64,000 nt of DNA from Cyprinodon diabolis (lineage: Eukaryota; Chordata; Actinopteri; Cyprinodontiformes; Cyprinodontidae), in assembly GCA_030533445.1 (NCBI GenBank), contig CM060065.1, positions 24,214,974 to 24,278,973 on the forward strand, read 5' to 3'. Of the stretch, positions 24,896 through 37,035 are shown in pieces. The position numbers were made by a program, and so were the translations under genes. The first letter of the stretch is position 1. The number at the start of each line of letters is the position of its first letter. A model generated the notes under the pieces. The model did no database searches. It saw only the letters and a program-made list of their open reading frames with translations, and had not been told where the DNA came from.

Positions 24896-26020
24896 TTTAG
24901 CATATGTCAGTGTGTAAATTTGTTTATATAATGACTTAATATTGAGCACTTTGAAGACTTATAAATTGATAGAGCTGCATACTAGTACTGGGCTTTAACA
25001 TTTTATAACATGTTTAACACGCTATATTGTTTCATTCTCTCACAGAGCTCGCAATATCCTGTATTATGCTTTTAGTATTTTAAAAAGTAGGCAATGTTTT
25101 TAAATCCAAATCTGCTAGCTAATCTTTACTCCATACTGCTCATTCCTTCAATTATCATTTCTAAAGTATATTTGAACTTCTAAAACATCTTCTTTTGTTC
25201 CCTCATCTTTCCTTTCTAACATTTTTTTTTTCAATTTTCATTAAAAATTCTCCCATCTGAGAAAAGTTTATTCAATATAGAGTAGTAAAATAAATTTTAC
25301 TCAATTACAATTCAAATATACTAATCTGTTATTGAGTGACAACAAATTACCCTACTAAGTGAAATAAAAAATAGCAGCAGAGATCTATTAGCTGGTTTCG
25401 TAATCAGAATCATAGAGGCATATCACTGCGCACCTAGTTGCACTAGCTGAAGCCTTTCTTGTATCTTTAGCTCTACTGTCTGAACCCTTCTGTTATTATG
25501 CAATGTACAGTCTAGTGAGCCTAGAATCTATTGGAAAACAATGTCCATTTTCTTTGACAGTTGTGCAGGACATGCTTTATCTTAGCATTACTGTTACCTG
25601 ACTTAATCTAAAGCTAAAGGTCAAAATGTTGAGATCAGGGAAATGATCAGCTCCACAAACCTTAAAGACAGCAGCTGAGAGACAGCCGAAAATTTACAGA
25701 ACATCCCAATTACAACACAGATAATAAGGTTTGTAATCTCACAAATAAAGTACCTTGACATCACACTTGGTAAGTATAAGCTCTTTATATATTAACTGGT
25801 TGCCATTTTTTATTTTTGTACAGCATTTGATTAATAAAAATGCTTAACTGTAAAAAGTTTAGACCAATATCTTATCTTTTCCTTAACAAAGTTAGTGCTT
25901 TAAATGGGCCGGTACAAGCCGGTTTAATTGTGTTATTATTATTACCTACTATAATCATGATAGAAATTATTAATTTCTATACAACAAAAATATTGCCTTT
26001 TGGTTATTTCTCTGTGTTAG
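24895..26020. other. AT-rich intergenic DNA
   Basis: No gene, repeat end or regulatory block recognised. Confidence 0.4.
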
Positions 26021-26744
26021 GAATCAAGTCTGTGTGGGTTGTGTTTTTCCCCCTGCACCACCAGGTGGCGCCCTGTTCTCGTTGGTCCTCCCACACACCT
26101 GCGGCTGGTTGGCTCATTATTGAGGACTTCTTAAGCGGTGGACTGCCACTACTTCGACGCCAGAGTGTTTGCCAGTTTTGGGTACTCTAGCCAAGCTGAG
26201 TTTAGCTGAGTCTAACTGAGTTTTTGTTTCTCTGAGTGTAACGTGATTTTTGTCTTCTGCCTTTCGGCAGGAAGTCATCCTGCATACTGGATGTCTGGCC
26301 TTCTCCCCCTGGAGGGATCGTATGTGCTTCACACTGAGCAGGGGATTCATCTCCACACGTCCCGTTCAAGTTCTTCAGGAAATCTAAGTGGCAGTCCGCT
26401 CCATTGCTCCTCGGGAACCAACCAGGCCAAAACCTGTCCGCCCTCAAACGAGCCCCTCTATCTCAGGAAAAACCCACACCGGCTGGATTCTGGGAAGAAA
26501 CCTTTCTCCGCAATCATGAGTCCCGTTTATCTCTGTTTTTTGCAAGACGTCATTCAAAGTTCCCACGGACCCTGAACTAACCTCTGTGAACTTCCCTTCT
26601 CACTTCCAGTTCCGGTTCACCAACTCTCTGAGTTCCCCTGACTTCAACCCTTTTGAACCCCTCAATAAACCTATTAAACTTTTACTCTGGTTTCCCTAAG
26701 TGGTTTTCTAGATTGTGGGTCAGACCTCATAGAACATCATGACA
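26020..26744 (+). mobile_element. LTR-like retroelement remnant, copy 1
   Basis: A GC-rich block with promoter-like features in an AT-rich setting. It shares with 31976-32619 the internal word CCAGAGTGTTTGCCAGT, an AATAAACCT polyadenylation-type word near the right side, the GTGGGT.AGAC word and the terminal CATGACA (26738-26744). No protein domain is inside, so it is a solo LTR or a non-autonomous derivative. Left boundary uncertain. Confidence 0.5.
26058..26072 (+). promoter_or_regulatory. CTCF-like motif in LTR-like element
   Basis: CCACCAGGTGGCGCC fits the CTCF core closely. It lies at the left side of the LTR-like element, so it may have been brought in by the transposon. Confidence 0.35.
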
Positions 26745-27775
26745 CTCTGGGTTCCTGAAGGGGACTATAATACGCCAAATATTTTAGAAAATGTTGTCTT
26801 TTTATTTCTATTCATTTGGTAAATAGTATTAATGTTTGAAAAAGATCAAGCAGCTAAATAGCTGACTTTTTGTTTATATTAAATTCAACTGTCTTGCAAA
26901 TGTAATCCAGCAGACAAGGTACAGTGCTGGTATTATCACTCATAAAGGCGATTTCTTATAGTATATCTTCAACACTCTCAGTAAACAAGTGTAACTGGGG
27001 CACATAGTTTCTCAAGAGGTTCCATATGGAAGAGGCTGTGAAGCAGATTGCAGCTGGCTCATTACCATGCAGGTAGATCAGAGTATGCATATAAAAGCCA
27101 TTAGTACACATAGAGAAACAAATCGGATGCTATATGACCACTGATGCTCTGACGGTTTAAGTTGTTTTTACTAAGTGCATGTTTAAACAATTGTAACCTA
27201 TTCTTTGTATCCATAAAAGACCCAAACTTTTTAGAGGGAGTAAAGCAGATGAGGGAGTGCATATAGATCAGCTTTATCCGACAGGAGTGAAAGCTGTTAC
27301 TATTACATTAGTTTTGCTTCTATTCATTAAGGTAATGATTTAACCTGATTTATTTTTTCTTGGGTAGGGTGGCCTGCTACTGTTTCAGAGATTTAGGTTT
27401 TGTTAGAAATTTAATTTATTTTTTTTTTTTTATTTTATTTTATCCCTAAAGAGATTCTTCGATCGCAGGCTTTCTAATTACAGGGTGAACTGGATCTATG
27501 TTGTCCCTTAAATTAAGCCTTTACTTTTAGTCCTTTAGTTTTTATTTGCTGTGTTCAATAGGTATTTTTGTGTGATTATGTACATGCTATGGAACATTTA
27601 AGTGTCTTAATTTTTCAGTATTTTTTCTTCTAGGCAGTCTAATTTATTAGTTTTAGTTATTTATATCAGCCATGTGTTTCTCAGGGCCAGCATAGTCCTC
27701 TGTCTTATAAAGCTTTTTTTCTTTTTTTGAATTCTGCAAATTCTCTCAACATTTTGACTAGGCTTACCTTGCATT
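26745..27775. other. AT-rich intergenic DNA
   Basis: No coding content recognised. Poly-T is present at 27420-27445. Confidence 0.4.

Positions 27776-27856
<81 letters not shown>
27776..27856. repeat. (TA)n microsatellite
   Basis: About 78 bases of uninterrupted TA dinucleotides. Confidence 0.95.
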
Positions 27857-27857
<1 letters not shown>

Positions 27858-28168
27858 TAGCCAGAGGAACCATGGGAATCGGATGTATCCACAGCTATAG
27901 TTAGCTTTGTTAATACCATAACTGCATGAGAATCCTCCTCCATCATGTTTTCAGATTTCTTTCACTCTATAGTTGCACCGCTCCCTGGCAATGGTGATGT
28001 GGCACATGCTTTAAAAGTTGCAAATACTTCATAAGCCATTCAGTAGTAAACTGTGTTACTTCAATATGCACACATAAAATCTTACATTGTATAAAATATG
28101 ATCAATTCCAAGATATGATCTATCTTCAGATCCTACAAAAAGAAAAACTCTAAAAACCTCTCCTAACC

Positions 28169-28475
28169 TACGGAGCCCCTCTGATGACATGGTCAAAAAA
28201 AAATTTAATTGTGGCCACAAAGTAGTATTTCGTGGCCACGCAATAAGTATAACGTGCGCACGAAATACTATTTCGTGGCCACGCAATAAGTTTAACGTGC
28301 GCACGAAATACTATTTCCGGGCCGCAAAGTAGTATTTCGTGCGCACGTTACACTTATTGCGTGGGCGCGAAGTAGTATTTCGTGCGCACGTTACACTTAT
28401 TGCGTGCGCACGAAATACTACTTCGTGGCCACAATTAAACATTTTTTTGGTCCATGTCATCAGAGGGGCTCCGTA
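28169..28475. mobile_element. 307-bp palindromic fold-back element (MITE)
   Basis: Both ends begin TACGGAGCCCCTCTGATGAC when read inward, and the similarity of the two arms continues for over 60 bases, with the inner part also nearly palindromic. Inside, the words CGTGCGCACGAAATACTA and GCAATAAGT.TAACGTGCG recur in both orientations. The element is flanked by a perfect 6-bp duplication CTAACC (28163-28168 and 28476-28481). No coding capacity. A minus-strand frame of 82 codons crossing it is a by-product. Confidence 0.88.
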
Positions 28476-28959
28476 CTAACCAGGGCTCAGTGAAAAGAAA
28501 AGTATTGTGGTAACAAAATGGAAAAAAAGATCACTGTCCAGATGCATCTGAATGATTAGATGGAAAAATAAAAAAAAGGTAAGTGCTATGGACAGGTTGT
28601 TTCTCGTTTAAGCATTGCATATCTTCTCCAAGAGCCTTAAATCTGAGGAGTTAGAGGTAAACACAGCCTTATAAAGGTAAACACAGTACCTGCACATAGT
28701 GGTTTAAAAACTTAAAAGTGACAATCAAAACTGGTTGCTCAAGTGGAAAATAAGGCCAAATGACACAATCTTAGTACTCTGGTAAAAATAAAAAGTCATC
28801 AAAGGGCTGAGTCATTCACAGAAAGAGTACTGTAAAAAAGGGTACAATCGGAACCAGAGTCCTCCACAACGGAATGTTTCTCTACACAAAAAAAGGCTTC
28901 CTTTACTCTTCTCACAAGCCAGCGTACCTCCGTATGTGTCAAGAAACGAGGACAGATGG

Positions 28960-29818
28960 AACCAGTCTTCAAGGAGAGACAGTCAGTAAGCAAGTTCAAT
29001 ACGTTTATTAAAAGAACAAAACTAAAAGGGGAGCCGCTAGGATCTGTGGCATGCGGCAACTGCAGGTGGGAGACGTGGCACAGCCCAATCACAGACACTC
29101 TGTTATTGGGAGAAACATAGGTAAGTGACCACGATCATCTGACAGAAGATGATTATCTGAGTTGGTCACTTACCTGGTTAAACCGTCCAGTCAAAGAATG
29201 TCCCCAGTGCTGCAGTTCCAGAGGTCTTGCAGGATCCCGATCCTGGTCAGGGATACGGACAAACAGGAACAGACAGAACAGGCAGGATCCAGGCTTCCAG
29301 GCATCCTAGAGCTCCCAGGCAGGTTCAGAGTCTGACAGGGTCCGGAAGCGTGACCAGGTGGTCACGCACAGGAGCAGACAGGATCAGGTGCAGTCGGGCA
29401 GGCTCAGTGGAGGAGGGTAGCCGAGACAGGACGTGGAACCAGAACTTGATGCACGACCTTTAAACTGGTCTCCACCTTGGAGCCAGGCTTACTGAAATAA
29501 AAATTGAACCTCCCTGCGTATAGAGCCAAAAACCCAGAGGACTCAGCAGGGGAGGAACAGTGGACGATTAGGAGACGAGACAGACTAAAAAACCTCTTTC
29601 CACTGGCCGCCAGGATCCAAAACATGAACCATGAAATAAACAGAATGGACAGACTAGCAGAAAAACAAATAATGTTCTCGCCCTGAATGATCAGGCTGAA
29701 CAGAATATAAACCAAAGGAAACAGGTGAGAGGAATAAATGATAATTGAGGCATGGAGGGAAAACGACAGGTGAAAGAAATTACCAATTAAGGGAGAGCAA
29801 ACAGGCCAGATCATGACA
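28960..29818 (-). mobile_element. LTR-like element, copy 2 (minus)
   Basis: Read on the minus strand it starts TGTCATGATCTGG at 29818, the mirror of the CATGACA ends seen in the other copies. It has a pyrimidine-rich leader, TATATTCTGTT and, further in, a strong hairpin (29119-29175). The inner part resembles 37750-38000. Plus-strand frames of 60-78 codons here are low-complexity and not real genes. Boundaries at the low-coordinate side are approximate. Confidence 0.5.
29119..29175. repeat. Strong hairpin inside LTR-like element
   Basis: AGGTAAGTGACCA and TGGTCACTTACCT form a perfect 13-bp stem, with an inner stem ATCATCT/AGATGAT. A degraded version is present at 37890-37945. Confidence 0.85.
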
Positions 29819-30059
29819 ATATGATGATAACGTAATGATGATAACGTCTTAATCTGAAAGAGTGGTCACTACTGGCCTAAGGATGATTGTAAAATGCTGA
29901 ATCTTGACCTGATGAGGTTGATCTTCTGTGCAGGACCATTCTTTTGGCCAGAGGCTGCTTTGTTTCTCCAACAGATACCTGGTCATAGTGATACAGGCAC
30001 TTAACATGAAAGGTATTTCCCTGTTTGTGCCTGAAGACTGAATCTTTGGGGTGAACCAT

Positions 30060-30410
30060 TCTACTAATAGGTTGTCATAGTTAGAAAATAAAATGAATGA
30101 ATAGAAAAATAAATGTATCTGTTTCTTTAGCCTTCCTGCAACATATAGCAGATAAGATACAAATTGATGGGGGTCGTCTGAGTTCTTTGTTGCCCTCCAA
30201 TCCAAAGGGGCGGACACGTTCGTCCGGTTCAATTTGCATTTTTTTTTTCTAAGCCAAAACAAGGCTTTGTTTTTGGCCTCAAACTCAACGCTATTTCTGA
30301 TATTGGATTGAAAAAGTTTCCTGGATGGGAAGCGAAACATCTTCAAAGTTGAAAACAAAGTCTAGTGGATTGTTTTTTAACTTTTTTGGAATAACTATGA
30401 CCTGGATGAC
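30060..30410 (-). repeat. Dispersed repeat of the GAAGACGTTTCGCC family, reverse copy
   Basis: The words TTCGTCCGGTTCAATTTGCA, AACAAGGCTTTGTTTTTGG and ACAAAGTCTAGTGGATTGT are reverse complements of, or shared with, 36160-36450. The 169-codon minus frame over this region is built from the repeat and is not a gene. Confidence 0.6.
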
Positions 30411-30419
30411 TGAGAATCT

Positions 30420-31975
30420 TGATCAGTTGTTTTCCTCATTGTTTGGTATATTGCTTTCTATGCAGCAATGTTTTACATTACATTAACCATTGTTGATGAA
30501 AGATTGTAAGGTTTATTTGGAAAAATAACTTTCTTGATCACTAGGGATCCTCCCCAACTTCCCATGACAGTGGGGGGGACACGGCCATTGGTATCCCCTA
30601 TCTTAAGGAGGCAACTCTAACTACAGTGTTGCAGGCTGTGTTAAAAAGATTTATTGGAGCATTGCTTACTTGTTTTAGGATGTTTATGTCTTTATCCAAC
30701 ATCCGAAACATTTAACATCCTGTCTAATGTGACAGGATATGAAAGCACAGAGGAACTGATTGCTCTTACTGCACTAGCAATGTTTACAAGTGCAGAAAAA
30801 TTCTCAGATTTGACCTTAATCTTGCGTGATCGGAAGTTCAAAATCTCTTTTTCACATGGACACAAATAAAATGATCCAATCGTGATGTGGGTATACATGT
30901 ACCCAGCATTCAAACAGATTAAACCCTTTCAACATGTGCAGAACTTTCTAGTTTTCTGGAAACGCTTTAGTCGTAGAAGAAACTGCCTGTTTTGTAAACA
31001 AACCCATACTCGTCCTCTCGTCCCTAAATTTAGCTACTCTTCTTGCCTTCCACTCACATTTCTTTTTCTTCAGTTCTTAAGTAGTAGAATGGGAAGAAAG
31101 AAAAACATTAATGCATTTGTTGTAAACCTACTATAGCTGTTTTCTCAGTCTGTATTTAAGACCCAACTGTTACACTTTCCAAACCAAATATTCACAACTA
31201 AAGTCTGATAAAGAGCCTAATTTGAAGTGTCCCAAAAACACATATGAGATTTCTAGTCTCCAGAGCTGCAGAATAACGTATTTTTAATCAACTCACAAAT
31301 GATTAAGTTGCTGCTGCAGTTCGTTCAATCTCAGGTCTAATTAACTTGATTATTATCTGTGTGCATGCAAGACTGAGCACTGGCTGCTTTGCATGTGGCA
31401 AACAGAGTGGTCAAATTCCCCAAAGAAATGGGCTAAGGCAGAAGAAAGAGGAGATTGAGCCTCTACTAGAAAAATACTTTGTATAAGTGGTCAATTTCTT
31501 TATTGACACAAACACAACACAAAATTTTAACTTGCTAAATAGATCACAAATTTGTAAATAATAACTAAAAAGTTTTTTGTGACGCTTATTATCTAAAATG
31601 GCAGAAAGTGTTTGTAGATGGTATGTAAAATGTAAGTCAGTAACATACTTAACTGTCATGCAGCAATGTTGTTTATTTACCAAAAACAGAAGCAGGAGAC
31701 AGATCCAAGGTTTTAATCAAATTATTTTGCTAATGTTTGTCTTTCTTCCAGTATTTAGTAAGACTGAGGTTTATTTTTGCAATGCACTCCAAGCAACACA
31801 TACTTAGTGTTGCATGTAACATTTTTGTTTAATTACCATGAACCAATAATCAGTTTTCCAGATATTCTGTGCAGCTCTAATTACCTGGTCCTGAAGACTC
31901 TTTCCTCATCCTGAGTACATTTGGAGCTGTATAACAGGAGCTTCGCTGTCAGAAGTTGTAGCAATGGACTCCACA
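30420..31975. other. Intergenic DNA with one enhancer-like block
   Basis: No gene recognised. Positions 31265-31400 are unique, with TTTTTAATCAACTC, AATGATTAAGTTG and GTCTAATTAACTTGATTATT, which resemble clustered homeodomain sites. The rest is AT-rich filler. Confidence 0.35.
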
Positions 31976-32619
31976 TGTTGGGATCTGGAGGCTTGTCAAC
32001 CTTTCTCCACCAGAGGGAGCCTGAGATCTTCCTCCTGAGGGCATGAGCTGACTTCTGCACACCTGTTTCCCATCTGCTCATCTGGAGGCCTACTTAAGGA
32101 GGAGGAGGCTGACACTTCCCTGCCAGAGTGTTTGCCAGTAATGGTACCAGCAAACCTGAGCCAGCTACTCTGATCTGTTTTTCTGATTTTTTGTGAACTT
32201 GACTGACCCTGTGTTCTTCTGCCTCTCAGATCCTGACTTATCTGCATATCAGTCAAATCCTGAAGAAAACTATCGCTGCCTGGAACCTGCCTGTCTGCCC
32301 TCCCTCTCTGCCTCCGTCTCTGCCTCTGCCCTCAGCCCTCAGCCTGCCGATCAGTCTCTGGACCCTCAAGGTTACCCCCCTGCCGGTCAGAATACCCCCT
32401 AAGCAGGTAGTTACTCAAACCACCGTTAAACAGCAAGTTTCCTAGATCCACTCTAACCAATCTGTCCTCCTCTAGTTGCTTCCCTCCCGTGACCAGCCTA
32501 ACGAGCCAAGACCCAGTTCACATTTCCTCTGTAAACTTTGTAAATAAACCTTTTACCTTTTTCCTGTCTCCTGAGAGTGTTTCTGCATGTGGGTTAGACG
32601 ATTAGATCCCAACATGACA
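31976..32619 (+). mobile_element. LTR-like retroelement remnant, copy 3
   Basis: The ends TGTTGGGATCT (31976) and AGATCCCAACA (to 32614) are perfect 11-bp inverted repeats with TG...CA termini, and the right end continues to CATGACA as in the 26 kb copy. It carries CTTAAGGAGGAGGAGG, a C/T-rich body and AATAAACC near the 3' side. No matching target duplication was found, suggesting decay. Confidence 0.55.
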
Positions 32620-33109
32620 CCACAGACTGCATGCTTTACCCACTATGATCAGCCTGTGTCACCTAGAGAGGAAAAAAGTGAGATTTCTTTATTTCTTTGT
32701 ATTCAGCTGGAAATTAGGAATATATATCAAGCGTATGTATTAGCAGGTATACTTTTGGAAACCAGGTATTTCTCCTGTAATATAGCATTGCTATCATTGT
32801 CGTATCTCTTTTTAGAGAGATGTGGAAAACATTTTTGGAGGATTTCTGTAACTCTTCTGCATTATTAGATATTCAAATACAAGCCCCAAGGGTGGAAAAT
32901 AAAAAACGCTGGGAAGAAATATTTCTGGTATTATCATTACCTGCTAAGTTCGATAATGCAAAATTATAAATTAGAGTCAACTGCTTTCAATCCACAGGAT
33001 GAAAATCTTCCAGCACATAAAAAAACAAGAATATTTAAAGGTTAAATTGTATGTTGATTCACCTCTTTTAAAATTTGTGAATGTTTGCTCCAAAACAAGA
33101 ATTTGTGCC

Positions 33110-33480
33110 AACATTGATATACATCCACCCATCTTACCCCTGATGAAAATGCTGGAGAAACGGTGGGGCTGGTGGCTATCTTCTTCAGTCTATGGGGAAA
33201 AGGTACTGTACAGCTGGACAGGTCACTAGCCTATCACAGGGCAAAACAGAGACCCACAACCATGCACACACACACAAACACACACAGGAAATTTAGAGAC
33301 ACCAAATAACCTAGCAGTCACGTTCTTGGACTGTGGAAGGAAGCTGGATTACCCAGTGAGAACCCATGCATGGGGAGAACATGCAAATCCCAGGCAGAAA
33401 CACCAGAAGACAGGGATCCAATCCATCATTCTGCAAGAAACAGTGCCACAAACTGCACCACTGTGTAGCCTCCAATATTA
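33110..33480 (+). repeat. Widespread fish repeat, copy 1
   Basis: Recognisable order of words: CTGGACAGGTCACTAGCCTATC, CACACACA, GGAAATTTAGAGACACC, TTGGACTGTGGAAGGAAGCT, ACCCATGCATGGGGAGAACA. These are hallmarks of a repeat common in teleosts. The same repeat is present in reverse at 42985-43255. Confidence 0.65.
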
Positions 33481-34555
33481 AATCTAATATTAATATTTTT
33501 GTTGTGGATGATAACTGATAACCCATATTTAAGCACATTTTCTTGTCTTTAAAACGCCATTGACCTTGGTTATTGGCTCTAGTTAAATAATCTTGATCCT
33601 GACCCCATCCCTCAATATCTCTAACGCATACATTAACTGCAAAAAGATTGAAACAAATATCAGTTATAAATATCAACCCAGCAACTTATAGGACTAATAA
33701 CGATATTTAGAAAATGCCTAACATCAGTATCTGCCTTAGTTTGTGTTCTTTGTAACATAATGCTAATGTAATGTACCTCCCTTGTTTAAAAATACATTAT
33801 TAGGAATAAACAAATTTACAAAAAGAAACTCAACACTGCACACATCAAAAACGGGAAAACTATGACATGCTGAAGGGCGTTACCCATGGTGACCAGCAGC
33901 AAGTGATAAAAACATCAGTAAAGAATCAAAGAAGATAAAAATCGCTCGTTCATATGGAAACACTGGGTTAAAAGACAATTTTGAACCAAAACCAGATGAT
34001 GTGAAAAAAATAAACAAATCTGGGCAACATCCTAAAGCATAAACCCAGATCGATCTATTGGAAACTAAAACAGAAAGGGACCAAAATTCATTAACAAATT
34101 TTCTTCAAATTTGAAAGCATGAGGAGTCTTTAAAAGGCTTAAAAATGATCACACTTGGATCAAAATATATTTTTCATTTATCTTAATTTTAGATTATTTA
34201 AACGCACAGAGTTGCGAACTTTTCTTTCATTTTATATTTCATTAAATAAAAGTCGGTAGGAGGTAATATTTGAAGTTAAGAGACTAAAGTCATTGTTTCC
34301 CAAGTGATTTTATGTTTTTTTTTTCCACATTCAGTAAATAATTGTTTAAATAATCTTGATTTCAATATTAACCAAAGGCCAGGAGCAGAATGATTGTTAT
34401 AATTTCAATAGGGAAACATTAAAGCAATTATAATTTTAATTAATTAAAACAATTAGTCTTTATTCTTCTGGAAACACAATCATTGTTTCTGTAAGAACCT
34501 ATATTCACTTTAAACACAGTTTAGCCAGCTTGAAAAATAGTCTATGAAGCCAAAT
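33480..34555. other. AT-rich intergenic DNA
   Basis: Nothing recognised. Confidence 0.4.
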
Positions 34556-34860
34556 TAAATGTAAAGCAATTATCAGCTGACGACTAGAAGCGATGAAGTG
34601 GATCCACCACACGCACAGCAATTAATTATTAACAAGGAAGCAGTGTCTTTAACCTCCTCACTCCGACGCATTATTTTAGCCCTGACAGGGCTCTAATAAC
34701 AGGCCTGTCTCTCCCATTATTTTATGTCTATTTTCCAATCAAAATGATTGTGACAGCCTCTGGAAATTCCAATCACTTCAATCAGAGCTCATTTGTGGAT
34801 GACAGAGGCATGTGATGAGTGTATCACTGAGAAACTAAAGCAACTGGAGCTGGGTTCTGT
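34555..34860. other. Candidate conserved non-coding element
   Basis: A unique 300-base block including GCAATTAATTATTAAC, CAGGGCTCTAATAACAGG, CCCATTATTTTATG and TTCCAATCACTTCAATCAG. It has clustered ATTA-core words, balanced GC and no frames. This is the best-looking enhancer candidate in the window, by texture only. Confidence 0.36.
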
Positions 34861-35629
34861 GTGTCTCAGGCATCTTCTGAGACAGCGGTGGATGACCCAT
34901 CCCCCCTAATCTGTGATGCAAAGGAAATGGGAAACCGAGGTCAATTTAGGGTGAAAAGTTTGACCTTAAAAGGGGTCACAAATTGCTTTAAGTCTCAAGT
35001 GCCTTGCTGCAAACTTCAGACCTGTCTTGCCAAAGCCATAGCTCAAACTACATGTCAAAATGTTAAGTTGATAATCTAAAAGACTTTTTTGTTGTTTTGT
35101 TCTTTAATGTCTCCACAACTTAGAAAGTGTGCGAGTATTATCCAACCAATATCTAAAACTGAATAAGAAAAAGTTCACTGACCAAAAGTGATATTTTTCT
35201 AAGACTAGATCATTCAAATCCAGTGGACTTCTGTCTTTAAAAGAGCAAGTATGTTGCAATGTTGCAAAGTCTGTTAAATTACATCAGTGACACATAAGAC
35301 TTCCGTGTGACCAAATTACTAGGCTTCTTACTTTTTCCAATGGATTTTAGGATGTGATTTTCTGACTGACACGACACAATGTTAAATCATAACATGAGAC
35401 AACATAGATGATTAATGCTTTTTTTATCCAATTTTCATGCATTTACTATTTAATATAAACTTTAATAATGATTACAATCACAATTTATTTTCACTATCCA
35501 TAATAAGAACCTTATTTCAATGACAGTGCCTAAGCAAATCAGTGTGCGTAGAGGAGTCAGGAGATTATGGCAGGCCATTTTGACATTTAATAGAAGTGCC
35601 ATCCTCTCTGCTCTTCCTGTTTTAGATCA

Positions 35630-35960
35630 CTAAACTAGGATTTTTCTTGGTCAAACCTACATTCCTACTAGTTAAAACTGTAAATATAGATATCCTAAAT
35701 TTCATTTTGTCAGGAAAAATTATATTTCAGGATGCAATAAATTTAAGCAGTGCCTTTGACATTGCAAGCCTGATTGAATATGTATTTCAGATGTCTCAAA
35801 TGCATTTCTTTCTACCCAAAATGAACATATTAGGCATCTAAAATAACATTCTTCCTATCAAAATGAACATTTAAAAAATCTTAAATGTAATTCTTACTAG
35901 TACAAATAATGTCACATTTCCCATTCATATGTATTGGTCTGTCAAAATCATGTTACTCTC
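35630..35960 (-). repeat. Inverted partner of the 40.2 kb repeat
   Basis: Read in reverse, 35825-35925 (GTGACATTATTTGTACTAGT, AAGAATTACATTTAAGAT, GATAGGAAGAATGTTATTTT) matches 40342-40430 with few changes. Confidence 0.7.
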
Positions 35961-36149
35961 ATCTTACATAAATATTCTGGTTGTGTAAAAATTCATTTGA
36001 TATCTCTATAAACCTATTGTTACTGATCATAATTTTTATTTCACATATTAAGAATCAATAACTAAAACTACGAACTGGTAACTTAAATCAAATACATTTA
36101 GTTTTGTAAGTTTAGCTTCCTTTCTGTGGATTTAAAGCAGTAATGGTGG

Positions 36150-36450
36150 TAGTACGCTGGTGAAAATTCTCAGTCATCCAGGTCATTGTCATTTCACAAA
36201 AGTAAGAAAAAAAAATAATCCACTGGAGTTTAAAGACATTTTGCTTCCCATTTCAATTCAAAATGTCAGAAATAGCTTTGAGTTCAAGGCTTTATAGAGT
36301 GGACCAAAAACAAAGCCTTGTTCTGGCTTAGAAAACATGCAAATTGAACCGGACGAACAGGTCCACCCCTTCCTGGATGAGAAACGACACATCTTCAAAC
36401 TTGTAAACAAAGTCCAGTGGATTGTTTTTGAACTTTTTAAGAATAAAGGT
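36150..36450 (+). repeat. Dispersed repeat of the GAAGACGTTTCGCC family, forward copy
   Basis: It begins with GAAAATTCTCAGTCATCCAG and AATCCACTGGAGTTTAAAGA and ends with ACAAAGTCCAGTGGATTGTT. It is a divergent inverted partner of 30060-30410. Confidence 0.65.
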
Positions 36451-36764
36451 GGTATCTAATTGACAGAATCAAAATAAAAGGATTCAAGCAAGCCCTCAGC
36501 CAGGGAATTTGTGGCAACAGAGAGCGTTTTGCACGAGTTTTCTGCACAACTGCAGCAAAAGGACTGTCAGCGAGGAATAACAACTTCCTGCATGAGGAGC
36601 TAAACAACGTCCAACTCATATGTATCAAAACGTTGCGTCAACAATCCGTTATGCAAGAGCAGTCATTTCTAATTAAGATAGGAGGATTATGGATATAGAC
36701 AACCACATAGCTCCTAGTAAAACTGCAGATCTAGATATCATTAACAACATTTTTACTAGTATTA

Positions 36765-37035
36765 AAGGCCTGTGGGGCCTGTCCTGGCAGCAATCGTCGA
36801 ACCCAGTGGTGGACACCAGCAGTAAATAATGCTGTCAAGCTGAAGGAGTCCTATCGAGCCTCGTTGGCTTGTGGGTATCCTGAGGCAGCAAGCAGGTATG
36901 GTGAGGCCAAGCGTGCAACTGCCTGGGAGGTTGCCAAGGCCTGGGAGGAGTTTTGAGAGGCCATGGAGAAAGACTATCGGTTAATCTCAAAACAATTCTG
37001 GCAAAACCTTTGGTGCCTGCAAAGGGAAAAACAGT
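36765..37035 (+). mobile_element. LINE fragment, second family
   Basis: One frame reads through AVNNAVKLKESYRASLACGY, then PEAASRYGEAKRATAWEVAK, one stop, and EAMEKDYRLISKQFWQ. This is the linker between endonuclease and reverse transcriptase of a fish LINE distinct from the L2-like copy next to it. It is truncated on both sides. Confidence 0.7.

Noticed and set aside
29227..29463. Basic low-complexity plus-strand frame
   Set aside because: It is inside the LTR-like element and made of repeated CAGG-type words.
29849..30358. 169-codon minus-strand frame
   Set aside because: It lies over the dispersed repeat at 30060-30410 and matches no protein family.
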